Shown one piece after another: positions 35,656 through 48,019 of a stretch of 64,000 bases of DNA (position 1 is the stretch's first letter; each line of letters starts with the position of its first letter). The translations under genes were made by a program, and so were the position numbers. The stretch comes from Ampelomyces quisqualis (taxonomy: Eukaryota; Ascomycota; Dothideomycetes; Pleosporales; Phaeosphaeriaceae): positions 1,178,001-1,242,000 of the forward strand of contig JAGTXZ010000021.1 of NCBI GenBank assembly GCA_018398575.1. Reading direction: 5' to 3'. The notes beneath the pieces were generated by a model. That model saw only the letters and a program-made list of their open reading frames with translations. It ran no database searches and was not told the origin of the DNA.

Positions 35656-38600
35656 TACTAGATCTTCTTTATCTTTAGTTTCTGTATTAAGAGTAAATAG
35701 TTAGAAGGTTTAGAACTGTACCTGCGCGTTTGCTCTTTCTTAGAGAAGATTTTATTCTTTCCTAGAAAGGGCATTTACTCTACTATTAACGTTTCCTAGG
35801 CAGTATTAGAATCTAATATTAAACGTACTAAGAAACTCTACCTAGTAAACGTGTCTTTCTGTTAGCAGTTGTATAGTAGTAAAGTATTCTAGGTTCTTAT
35901 AGTCTGTAAGTATAGTAAAATGCTTTACTCTCTAAAGTTTAGTTTTCTGCTACTCTAAGCACTTAACTATAGCTAACAGTTTCTTGTTATAGATAGTATA
36001 GTTAGCTTTTACAGCTGTGTTCTTTACTAAGTAGTAAGCTACAGCCTAAAGGCGTCTGTCCTTGCTGTATTAAAACAGTACTTCTTTAGTTAACTATCTT
36101 AAGGCATTATATTCTACTACTATCTTTAGCTCTGTATTAAAGTTTACTAGGGATAGTTCTGCTATAAAAGCTTCTTTTAGCTTATTAAAGGACATCTGTT
36201 ATTTAGGGCCCTAGTAGAAGGCTACGCCTTTCCTAGTTAGTCTAGTTAGTAAAGTAGCTAGCTCTAAGAAGTTTCTTATAAACTGTTAGTAGAAGTTAGC
36301 AAAGCTAACAAAACTCTAGACTCTTTTAACTGTCTTAGAGGGCTTCTAGAAACGTATAGCAGCTACTTTCTTAGAGTCTATACTTATTTCTTTCTTAGCC
36401 TTAATAATAAATTTAAAGTATTTAGTCTTCTTTATACTAAACTTACTTTTTTCTACATTAAGGTGTAACTCTGCTGCCCTAAGTTTCTAGATTACTAGCT
36501 TTACCTTTTTCTTGTAGTCTGCCTTAAACCTACTTATGTATATTAACATGTTATCTATGTAAGCTAAACAGAAATTATCTAGGTGTTCTCTTAGTGTTTA
36601 ATTAATATATCTCTAGAACGTGCTTAGGGCGTTTGCAAGTCTAAAGAGTGTTACAAGCTACTTATAGAGGCTAAAGCGCGTCTAGAAAGCAGTCTTCTAT
36701 TTGTCTCCTTTAGTAATCCTAATCTTATAGAATACTTAAATAATATTTACTTTAGTAAACTATTTAGCTTTAGTAATCTAGGCTAAGGTTTTTTAAATAA
36801 GTAGGAGCAGGTATCTGTCCTTTCTTGTAATTACGTTAAGGGCCTAGTAGTCTACACAAAACTACAGGCCCCTTTCTAGCTTCTTTACAAATAGGACTAG
36901 TATAAAGGCGCTTAACTAGCTTACCTATATAAAGCTATAGTTTAAGTAAGAAGTAAGCTCTTTTTAGAGCATAAGAAGTTCTTTTCTTAACATGCTGTAT
37001 AGTAGGCTCTATAGCACTTCTGTAATCTTTCTATCTTTTTCTACTAGCTTAATAGAATAATTAATAGTAGGTCCTCTTACTAGAGGGAGTTAGTCTGCTT
37101 CTTTGCGTAGGAAGGTTTTGTATTCCTCTTTTAGGTAATCTAAGAGCACTAACCTAAGGTCTACTTAAGGCTTAGTTTTTAGAGCCTTCTAAATATCTGC
37201 TATTAACGCAGCGTAAAGGTAGATAGATTTGTCCTTCTAGTTGCGTTGTAGCTAAGCTAAGTACGCAGCTGTAGTAATATTCTATAGTAAAAAGAGTTTC
37301 TTTCTCTTCTAGCTTCTAACTTGCGTCTAAGTAGAGTAGATGTATATTAATTTTTTTGCTAGTGCAATAGTAATATTGTGCTAGTTTATCTATAGTTAAC
37401 TTAAAACTAAGTTATATTCTTTGTCTCTGTCTAGTTTATAGGCCTACAGTGTCTCCTTATGCCTATTAATATTAATTCTTATTTAGACAGCTGTCTTTAT
37501 CTAAGACTAGGCTCTAGCAATTCTAATAATTTCTCTTAAAGTTATTAACTTGCGCTCTAACTTATTTTTGCAAATAAACTTAGTTAAAGTTATAGCGTAG
37601 GTAAGACACCTAGTGTTAATTATTATAGAAGCAACTGTTATTTTATTAATAATAGTATGTATAGTAATAAGTTCTCTATCTAGCTATTTCCTTTAGAATT
37701 AATAAAATCTCTTGTCCTCTTTTAGTGTTATATTACTATACTCTTGTCTGCGCCTTTAGATAAGAGTTACTTGTTTTCTAAGCTTAGAGCGTTTTCTAAC
37801 ACGTCCTCTTCTTTTTTACCCTATGCTTTAGCTAACGCAGCTTTAGTAAGTTTTAAAGGTAAAGACAATTTGCATTTGCTAGCGTAGTGTTCTAACTTGC
37901 TATAGTAAAGGTATAAGTTGTTTTGCCTCTAGTAGGACTACTTTTCTATAGTAGTCTACTTAGCTTTCTTTCTCTTAAGAAATTTTCTCTTAGTCCTCCT
38001 AAAATGTCTTCTTGTAGGTTCCTAATCTATAGGTTTCCTAGCGTTCTGTTTTTTAGTGTACTTACTACTAAGTTTTACCTTGTATAAGTTTTCCTTAATA
38101 ATTGCTACTCTGTCTATAAAGTTGTAGATCTTCTATTTAGGTTTAGTCTTTATAGAGATTATCCTATCTTGTAGGTCTAGCTAGATAGTGCTTAAGTACC
38201 TTGTTTTTAGGTTTGCTTTGTTGTCTTCCTTGCCTGCATTATAGGCTAGCCTTATAAACTCTGCGTTAAAGCTCTAAAGAGAAGATTTGTTTTGTTAGAT
38301 TATTTAGAGTTTTCTTTATAATCTTTTGTTGTGTAGCTTATTACTAAATTAGTTGTCTAAGAAGTCCTAAAGTTCTTCTGCAGAGCCCTAAAGGTTCTAG
38401 GTTACCTAAGACAAGGCTACACTAGCTACTAACTCCTTAAGGCAGTTAAAAATATAGCCTACTTAAGAGCCTAGTCCTGCGCTATTATATTCTAGTTTGT
38501 ACTTTATTTAGGCTTTAAAGATACAGTAGTCTTTTTAATCTCTTCTATACGCTTCTAAGTTAGAGACTTTGTAAGTCTTCTAGGGTAGAGAGAAGCTTTC

Positions 38601-38950
38601 TAAGGGGGTCTATATAAAGCTAGAGGTTTCTAGAGTTACTTAGGCTATAAGCCTTGCAACTTGTTCCTACAGATTTCTTACTAGTAATACTAAGTCTAGA
38701 TCTGCGCTTATAAGAGACTTTTCTTTTCTATTGTTAGAGGGTTTAGCTACTAGAAAGTTACATACTTTCTGCTAGGCAGGCGTTCCCTTAAGGCTATTTA
38801 ACAGCAATTGTTTCTTAATCTGTTATTTCTCTAAGTTTAAGAAGTTGTTAATAATTATCTAATTAAACTTGTCCTTAATAACTAACTTAGGGACGCTGTT
38901 GCGTCTTATCTAAATAGCTTATACTATTATGTCCTGTACTGTTATAAAGA
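35656..38950 (-). pseudogene. gag-pol remnant of element E (Gag, RT, RNase H)
   Basis: Minus strand: a zinc knuckle with the right 14-residue spacing near 37875-37918, two Cys changed to Tyr; RT with the YIDD motif as YIDN at 36550-36561 and a gypsy-type LFGLAN segment near 36620; the RNase H/connection segment with KLLAIV-like residues near 35970. Stops are TAA/TAG. It differs in sequence from family A-D and from F, so three gypsy lineages are present. Confidence 0.7.
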
Positions 38951-39017
38951 CAGTTACTTATTCTATGCTAGAGGTTACTAATAGCCCTTTAGCCTAGTTA
39001 GGTTTAATAAATTTAAT

Positions 39018-39235
39018 TGTTAAGGGGCAGACTCTAAGAGTAAATGCTAAGGAATAAAGACGTAAATTTATGTCCTATCCTAATTGTTACCTAAAGGGTT
39101 TTTATAGTCTAGAGGATTTTAGTGTTTCAGTCTAGAACGTTTTTAATGTTCTGGTCCAGAGCGTTTTTGGTGTTCTAGTTCAAAGAGCTAAGGTTTTTCT
39201 GTAACCAAGGACTAACTAGGCAGCAGCCTGTTACA
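39018..39235 (-). repeat. LTR of element E, 5' LTR in coding sense
   Basis: 218 bp followed by TSD tctat. It keeps several TCA, CCA and TGG triplets that are TTA, CTA and TAG in the partner LTR at 5520-5737. Confidence 0.85.
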
Positions 39236-39240
39236 TCTAT

Positions 39241-42200
39241 AGGCTAGTTCTACTCTTCTAGTAGTTATATAGGCTCTACTTGCTAATATACAACCTACCT
39301 TCTTAGCTGTACAGCCTATAACTCTACTTGTATAACTACCTGCGCCTCTACTCCTAAATATAGATTACTATAATCTTAGTACTCTATAGTTCTAGTATCT
39401 ATATTACAGAGCTGTTTACTAGATTACAGAGCGCTAATCTACTTTATCTGTATTAAGTCTATAATACACCCTTTACTGTAATAATAGAATAGTTACACTT
39501 TCTATATTCTTATTACTTCTACGCTATCTGTATAGACTTCTCTATAATACTACGCTAGACGTAAGAGCCTTCTATAAAGATCTGTAAGCTTATAATTCTG
39601 CCTTTGCGTTTATATTAGTAGACTATATAGCTATAGATAGAGGGGCGCGTAGGCTAGGTATATAGATATTTTAGATCTATAGTGCTCTTTACTATTATAG
39701 TAGCCTGTTACAGAAGTTAGAGAGTACTCTACTATAGTACGTATAGCTATATTTCTACAATCTCTAGTTTACTACTTCTGTACGCTAGTAATAGAATCTA
39801 TACCTCTGCTTTAATATTCTTTACAGCCTAATAGATATACTATATAACGTGCGCAACCTATATATTAAGCTTTACTATACTATATAAGAGCGTTTAGTAG
39901 CTGCAAGTACTAATACGCGCGTTGTTCTAACCTCTTGCCTAACTATTACTATAGAAACTAGTCTAGATTAGCGTTAAAAAAACGCGCCTACTAGTAATAA
40001 GCTTAGTTTAGTTATCTTAGATATAGCTACTATAGAAACAACCTACCTAATTATCCTTGTAGCCTATAACTTAAGTACGCTTTACTATATTAATGCTCTA
40101 TACCTATTCTATATGTCTTTATATTATATACTTATATTTCTGCATAGAGATAAAGAGTAGTACCTAGAAATAAAGCTCTATAATTAGAATAGCGTCTGTT
40201 TAAATAACTTGCTTACGTAGTAAATATATTACTAGTATTACTTATATTATTAACCTAGCTATATATCTGTCCTATTTATGTATTATAGACTGTTTTAGCA
40301 GTAGATTATTAATATCTAGGCTATTCTTAACTAGAGTTAGCTGCGTTAAATTTAGAATAATTAGAAAATGCTCTATTTAGAACTATACAGTAGGGTTGCA
40401 AACGCTCTTACCTATAAGGATACTACTATTATTCTAGTTAGGTACTATATTATCCTTCTATTGTTCTATATTAAGAGTTCCTAGTTTATAAGCCTTTGCT
40501 ATTAGAATTCTATAGCTATTATTTGCTATTATAGATAGGCTACTTTATTTATTACCTTTACAGCTAGTCTATACTAGGTTAAAGTAACACGCAAACTGCG
40601 ACTAGGTTAGACTAGTCTTAACAGACCTAATCTAATTTATTGCGCCTTCTATTTAAAGTTATAAGAGCTTCTTTAGGACGTTAAAAATAAGATGTTTAGC
40701 CTGTATATTAGCTATGTGTACACAATTAAATACTAGAAACAGGGTTTACTCTATATGTATTTGCTTTTGTTTCTAGCTTCTGTAACCTAGGACGCCTTTA
40801 TAATGCCTACTTATATTAACAATTATATATCTAACAAGATTCTCTCTTTAGAAACAGATCTGTATAGTATTTTAACAGCTATTATAAAATAATATATACT
40901 TTACAGTTCTTACAGTAAGTTTAATCCTAACGCCTTATATATAGTATAACGTCTAGAAGGTCTTCTACTAATCTGTAGCAAGTATTTTTCTATACAGTTT
41001 TTTTCTAGTTATAGTTGTAAAAGAGGATAGATACCTAATATATATGCGCTATAATAATAGTTAGACTTTAAGTGTGTAATGTAGAGGCTGTATAGTCTAT
41101 CTTAATAATAGATAGGTTGTTTTCTATTGCCTGCAATTTCTCCTTAAGTACGCTACCTATATTAACGTTAAAGTTTCTAGAACTATATATACTGTAAAAT
41201 ACATTTATAAGTATATTTATAAGGGTACAGACTATGCAGTCTTAAGCGTCTTAGATAATAATAAAGTTAAACAGTACTTAAATAGCTGTTATATTAGTTC
41301 TTCTAAGGCTTTCTAGCGCATAATAGAGTATCTAGTCTATAAAGAGTTTTCTCTAATTGTCCCTCTAGCTGTACACTTGCCTAATTAGCAAAGTATTACT
41401 TTTTCTAAGGACGCTATACTTATATAGCTAGCAGATAGGCTTACCTGCGCTAATACTATGTTAACAGCGTTCTTTAAGTTTAACGCTAAGAATATTACGT
41501 CCTATAACGTACTATATCAAGACTTTTCTAGTTTATACATATAGTCTGTAGCCTATAAATTATAGTCTATTAAGTAATATAAGCAGGCTATTAGACGTAT
41601 ATACTTTTACAGTCTAGCGCAAGGTAAACGCTACTACCTATAGTTATTACTTATAGTAGTGCAAGGCTCTATAAGCTTTGCAGATCTAAGAACTTTAAAC
41701 AGAGTTAAGTACTCTACTTTTTAGGCTGCAGTAATTATAAGAGAGCTGTTACAGAATAATAGAGACTAGATTACATGCTTTTAAGAGGTAGCTGTTTTTG
41801 CTATAGGCTAAGCTTTGCGTTTACTTTTTGTTTCTACTCTATTACATAGTCTATTAACTAATCCTCCTACTATTTAGAACTAGTTTAAAATAGATCTGTA
41901 TAATAATTTGTAGGCAGCTACTATAGCTCTATAAGTGTCTTCTACACCTACTGCGTATATTAATTACAGTTTGTATCTTATTAAAGGCCTGCTTGCTAAG
42001 AATAGTAAGAGACTTACTAAATATAGCTTACCTAAGTGTTAATATACTTAGGCTAAGTAGTCTAGAAATTAGCTACTTACTGCTAAGTTAGCCTATAATT
42101 AGGATAAAGAAGATGTTATATTCTAGGACACGCATAGTAGGCTAAATCTAGATTAGCTTATAGTTTTTACAGCTGTAACCTTAGCTATTGCTACCTCTCT

Positions 42201-42662
42201 ATAGACTACGCATTTCTTTGTATAAGGTCCTACTAGAACTAAAAAGACATATCTCTAGCAGTGTCTCTGCGCGTATTATTAGTCTTAGAGCTGTATTATT
42301 CTATGTGTAGCCTCTTCTAGAATTACTACTATTTTACTACCTAGTAGACAGACTATATACTTCTGTTTCTATATCCTTCTTAAAATATATAAGAGTTCTT
42401 TCTATAAGATATCTCTAAATTCTAATATAGGAGAGCTTTTACAGCTTGCTACTCTTGTTATATAGAATAAGGTGCCTATACAGCACTATTACTACTTTAA
42501 AGTAGTAGACTAGACACTTTAAAATATCTGTAGCTGTATAGATCTTTTTAGTAAACTGCTACTTATTATAGGCAGAGATTTTGCGCAGATTCTACCTGTT
42601 ATTTATAAAGGCTAGTAGCTAGCTATTATTAACGTATGTCTGTAAAAGTCTATCTATATCTA
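39241..42662 (+). pseudogene. Helitron Rep-helicase remnant, N-terminal and central part
   Basis: Plus strand. About 40.55-41.0 kb matches the Helitron Rep (Helitron_like_N) region: an ITFTA-like segment near 40553, an RPxLI segment, and the two-His HUH motif region now Y-M-Y at 40752-40760. About 41.37-41.9 kb has the linker typical of Helitron helicases (AVHLPN near 41370; a LLxVVQG-like segment near 41645). Then comes the PIF1 helicase with Walker A as GPTRTKKT at 42226-42249, the DEVP-type Walker B (NKVPIQH) near 42465, and DFAQILPVI near 42573. Rep nicks and joins single strands and the helicase unwinds during rolling-circle transposition. Many stops; cut by F at 42662. Confidence 0.8.
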
Positions 42663-42944
42663 TATAAGGATACTATAGCGTAGAGCTGTTAGTTGCGTAG
42701 TAATGCGCCTACGCTACTATAACGCTACTCTAGCTGTTACACGCGTAGAATGCGTACAGCTACCTTAGCGTTGCAACAGCGCTACGCTAGCGCAGACCTA
42801 GTATATTCTAGTTGTAAAGATACGCGTCTAGTTATATCTATAAAAGAGCAGTTCTATACTAAAGCTGCAGAACAAGAATTAACTTACTTCTACCTGTACT
42901 ACTATTATTATCTTGTAACTTTGCTGCTATATAAACCTCTTACA
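42663..42944 (+). repeat. 5' LTR of element F
   Basis: 282 bp. The 77-codon open frame beginning at 42750 starts inside this LTR and runs out past it, so it is not a gene. TG at the start has become TA. Confidence 0.85.
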
Positions 42945-42999
42945 GTTTTAATTCCTTTACCTTGCAAAAGAATAGCAGCCTAGTTACCTAATAACAATA

Positions 43000-45900
43000 G
43001 ATTAAGATCTGCCTCTAAGCCTACTAGCTAACTTATTAAAGAAAAACACTTCTAATAAAGAATTAATACTTAGCTTAGGTAAACGCTTAGCGCAGCTAAA
43101 GCGCTAGCACTAAGAGCTTAAGGAGTAGGCTAAGATTTAGACTCTAAAGGAGGAAGTACGCTAATAGGAGCAATTATTAGTAAGTAAACAGCTTTTCTTC
43201 TCTCTTAAACAGCTCTTAGGCGCTCTAAATAAACTAGATCTACTAACCCTTCTAGTTAGACACGACACGTCTCTACTAGCGCAACGCTCCTAACTTAACT
43301 TATTAGCGCTACTAGAGCGCAGGCCAAAGATTAAGAAAATCTCTGTCTTTAAAGGTAAAGAAATTAGGAAGTATTAGAACTTTAAGGCTAGGCTATCTAT
43401 TGCCTTTTAATTAGATCCCTTAGCTTTCTAGCTTAAGGACCAAAAGATTACCTTTACTCTCTAGTACTTATAAACTACGTTTTAACAGATATAGATATAA
43501 AGAGAATAGAAAGACAATAGTAAAACGCTAGCGTAGCGCAATATAATGTCTTTTCTACTTAATTAGATTAAGAGCTCTATAAATAGAGAGCTTTAAGTTA
43601 CTATACAGTATCAAAAGGCATTCTAAAAGGATAGCTAAATAGTAAATAAATTTGCAGCCTATTTATCTACTTTAGAAAATTAGGTAAATCTTCTGTACAA
43701 GTAGAAACACTTAGTAATGTACTTGTACAGTAAACTCTGCCTAGAGATTAAAGTAGCTCTCTTTAACTATACTAAGTTTCTTACTACTTGCAAAGAACTT
43801 GTTAAACGCGCTGTAACACTAAAAGACAACTTGCGCTATAGTAGTAGTATACTGTTACTACACTATTACACACACAGAACGCCTAGTATAAGAAAAACTT
43901 TGTAGCCTAAACTAGACGCAATAGCTCTATAATAGCGTGTTGCTAGCACTGCAAACCTAAGCCTAAAGCTAACTAACGCCTGCTACTATTGCAGCAAAAT
44001 AGGCTATTAGGCTAGAGAGTATAGATTAAGGCTTAATAGCTTCTCTTCTATTACTAGCTTAAACTTAATACAAATAAAAAATAAAAAGGCCTAAAAGAAC
44101 TTTCCCCTTTAACAGCCTAAGTTCTATTATAACAGAAGAATTGTATTAAAGTACTTAGAACGCTGCGTAATAATAGCGCTACGCAGCCTATACAAATACT
44201 AATTAATAGTAGTACAGAACTTAGCACAATTAACAAGAGAGTTGCCTTACTTAAAGACCTTTCTTAGATTAACAGCGCAGCGCTACTAACTATCTGTTTA
44301 CCTAACTTAAGCACTATACCTAGCTTCTACGCTTATTAAGCTTATCTAACAATAAAGGACAACTAGAGCATAACTAAGTCCTTTACTACTATTCTATATA
44401 AGATTGCTAATGCAGCACAACCTGTTATTTTAAGTTTACTAAGCCTAAAAGAGAGGCGTGTTGTTATTAACTGCAAATTAAAGTAGTAGCGCTATAAGCT
44501 TAACACTAAGACAATAAAGGTTAAAGACGCTAAAACCTTTGCAGTATTCCTCTATAATAAGCCAAGTGTGTACGCAGTTCTAGTAAGCAGCCTATAGTTC
44601 TTCTCTTTAGAATGCCTATTATAGCCTGTTAAACTTAAAGACTTTAAAGACGTTGCAAATAGTAACGCTGCTAACGCGCTACTGCAGCACTATAGAAGCA
44701 ACTACGCTATTAAGTTAGAAGAAGAAACTACAGCTCTATATAGGCTGCTCTATAACCTCTTACTAAAGAAGCTAAGTGTACTACGCAACTACTTAGTAAC
44801 AGCGCAGAGCCTAAGTTAGATCTAAGAAAGTATAAGCTCTGTAGGAGCACTTATTCTATTTGTGCCCAAAAAAGATAGGACGCTACGCCTTTGCGTAGAT
44901 TATTAAGGCCTTAACTAAGTTACTAAAAAGAATAGATTAGCTCTTCTCTTAATTAAGGAGACTCTTAATTAGCTCTATAGATTAGTAAAGTTTACTAAGC
45001 TTAATCTTAAGAACGCGTATTACTAGATTAGGATCTAGCAAGGTAATAAGTAAAAGACAGCGTTTTGTACGCAATACAGCTACTTTAAGTACATAGTTAT
45101 ACTCTTTAGGCTAACTAACGCGCCTACTACGTTCTAGAGGTATATTAACAGAGCCTTAACTCTGTATTTAGATATCTTTTGCGTTATCTATCTTAATAAT
45201 ATTCTAATCTTTTCTTAAAAGGGAGAGGATTATTAGAAATAAGTAAGAAAAATACTTGCAAAGCTAAAAGAATACAGTCTTTTTGTTAACTTAAAGAAGT
45301 GTACCTTTGCTACTAACTAAGTTAAGTTCCTAGGGTTTATTATGCGCCTTAACAGCGTTACAATAGATCTAGAATAGGTTTGCGCAGTTATTAATTAGCC
45401 TACGCTAACGTCCTTTAAGGATGTTTAAGTCTTTTTAGGCTTTACAAACTTCTACTAACGCTTTATATAGGGTTTCTTTGTTATTATTAGCCTAATTACT
45501 AATCTCCTAAAAGAATTAGTTTAAGAGAAGAAGTCTAGCCCTTTTGAGTAGCCTAACGCTATAGAGAAAGTAAAGTAATAGCTATGCAATAGGTTTACAA
45601 CTGTGCCTGTCCTGCAGCACTATAATTATACACTTCTATCTAAGTTAGAAACTAATACCTCTATTTAGGGAGTAGTAGGCATCTTCTCTTAACTTTATAT
45701 AGATAGGAACTAGCACCTTATAGCCTTCTAGTTAAGAAAGCTCTTGCTTATAGAAAAGAACTACTACACATATAACCTAGAGCTCCTTACTATTATTATA
45801 GTAGTGTAGCACTAGCGTTACTATGTTAAGGAGCTAGCAATTTAGTTAGAAATATAGATAGACTATAATAACCTACGCAGCTTTATAGGCACGTTAACTC

Positions 45901-47900
45901 TGTCTAGAAGACAGGCTAGCTAAGTAATAAAGCTAGCTGCTTATAACTTTAAGATTAAGTATTAGTCTAGAAAGACAAATCCTGTAGATAGGCCTTTAAG
46001 GCAACTTGTAGACAACAGCAACACACTAGATGTTTAACTATTAGACATGTTGCTAGTACTGCAAAAGAAGTTACAGCTAGCAAGAACCTAAGCTAAGCTA
46101 CCTAGTAAGGAGCTAGCGTTAGTAAAAAGCTAGACAACAGCTTAATAGCAAGCAGGCACTCTATATCTTAATAAAGATGTTTCTATAAGCCTAGCGCACA
46201 GCGTTAAGGCAATAGCTACAAGCTACAGCTCTAATTAAGAGAACTCTAAGAGCAGACTAGTAATAACCCATAAGGTTACGCAGTTACAAAGCCTAACGCA
46301 CAGCGTTAAAGTAATAGCTAGGAGCTACAGCTCTAATTAGGAGATTTCTAAAGGCAGACTAGTAATAGCCTAAAGGGTTACGCAGTTATAAGCAAGAGCT
46401 GTAGCCTTAAAAAGGTTAGCTTATAAGGAACCTCTTAAGTTCTTCTTTAAGATCTATGTATAAGTATAACAGAATAACCTAAAAGCAGTTATAATACGTA
46501 GAGACGTTAAATCCCTAGCGTCTACCTGTTAAGGTAATAGTAAACGCCTAAGGTACTAGAAGCTTAATGCTTTAGGTAGCCTTTAGTTTAAGAACTAATT
46601 GTATATTCTACTAGAACTAGCTTTTAAAGCTAAGCTTCTTAAGCTGTATTACAACAATCTACTTACTAGCTATTTTAAGTAGGCTAAAACGCTTAAGCTT
46701 GTAGCCTAATACTACTATTAGCCTAGGCTTAAGAAAGAGCTTAAGAAGTATATTAACTCTTGCTTAGTGTGCTAAGGCACAAAGTTACTTAAGTAGCGCT
46801 CTGCTAGCGTGTTAAACGCGCTTCTCTAACCTTAGAGACTATAGTAAGAAATTATAATAGATTTTGTTACAGGCCTACTACTTGCTAAGCGCTATAGCGT
46901 TGTATACAACGTAATACTTGTTGTAGTTAACAGGTATATAAAAATAGCTAAGTATATCTCTACACAAAAAATAGTTACTATTTTACAATTAGCAGATCTA
47001 TTCTTAGAATATATTACACAATTCTTTAGCTTGCCTAAAGGTATTATATTAGATTAAGGAAGTGTCTTTACTTTTTAGTTTTAAGTAGACTTTTGCTTTG
47101 TAGCAAAGGTAAAGCGCTAGCTTAGTACTACCTTTTATCTGTAAACAGATAGCTAAATAGAGCGTTAAAATCAAATACTAGAGCAATACTTAAGGGCTTT
47201 TGTAAGCAATTAACCTAATAATTAGGTACACTTCTTGTTACTAGTAGAGTTTGCATATAACAATGCTAGATAGGCTATATTAGGAGTATCTCTATTCTTT
47301 ACTTGCTATAGGTTCTACCTGCGCCTTAACTGTAAGCTAACAGCGCTTACTAAAGTTTTTAGCATTAAAGAAAGGTTGCAGAAGCTTATACAAACTTAGG
47401 ACGCTTTAGCTAATTACTAGAACAAAAGTTTGCAATACTAAGAACAATATTACAACATAAAACACAGGCCTTAAGAGTTTAAACTAGAAGATATAGTTCT
47501 TTTATTAACAAAGTATTTGCGCTTATACAGCGCTAGTAGAAAGCTGTTGCTGCGCTAGATAGGCCTCTTCCTAGTAGAAGAGTAAATTAGCTTATAAGCT
47601 TTTAGAATCTTACTCTTGTCCTATATAAGAATCTACCTAGTATTCTACACCTTCTTGCTTTAGCTATTTGTAGCTAGAAAGAGAGAAGAGTTAACTTTAC
47701 CTAGGCCTGTTAATCTAGACAACAGTAAAGAGCTGTAACAACGCTATAAAGTTAAAGCTATATTAGCAAAGAGGCGTAACAGGCGTTTAGTAAATTACCT
47801 AGTAAAATAGAAAGGCTAGCCCTTAGAATATAATAAATAAGTTAATTAAAAAGATATAGATAAATTACTTATAAAGAAGTATAACTAGAAAGGAGATTAA
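43000..47900 (+). pseudogene. gag-pol remnant of element F
   Basis: Gag about 43.3-43.9 kb (FKGKEIRKY segment near 43350), zinc knuckle at 43981-44022 with His and the last Cys changed to Tyr; RT with a VDY-GLN segment near 44900, TNAPTTF near 45115 and YLNN at 45189-45200; RNase H about 45.6-45.8 kb; integrase about 46.8-47.5 kb; chromodomain at 47796-47850 (YLVK, then KG, PLEYN). Chromovirus order. Stops throughout. Confidence 0.75.
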
Positions 47901-48019
47901 TTACTTATATAATTAATATATAAAAAAAAAAGAAAGAAAGAAAAATAAAAAGAAGAAAAAAAAACATAAGAAAATAAAGGCGCTTTACTAACGCACTACT
48001 AGCGCTCTAGCAGCGCAGC

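Larger units (their letters stand above)
5520..39235 (-). mobile_element. Ty3/gypsy LTR retrotransposon E (about 8.1 kb, split by nested elements)
   Basis: Bounded by two 218-bp LTRs (TGTTAAGG ... TTACA) and a perfect 5-bp target duplication tctat at 5515-5519 and 39236-39240. Its own sequence is 5520-7795, 14897-16568 and 35038-39235. The rest is gypsy copy A and the B/C/D composite. Coding direction is minus: a Gag zinc knuckle near 37.9 kb, then reverse transcriptase near 36.5 kb, then RNase H near 35.9 kb. RT followed by RNase H with gypsy-type motifs places it in Ty3/gypsy. It lies inside the Helitron. All frames are broken by TAA/TAG. Confidence 0.85.

Noticed and set aside
42750..42983. 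77-codon open frame
   Set aside because: It starts within the 5' LTR of element F and the same DNA recurs in the 3' LTR at 50259-50540.
43717..43905. 62-codon open frame as a separate gene
   Set aside because: It is a surviving piece of the gag region of element F, directly upstream of its zinc knuckle.
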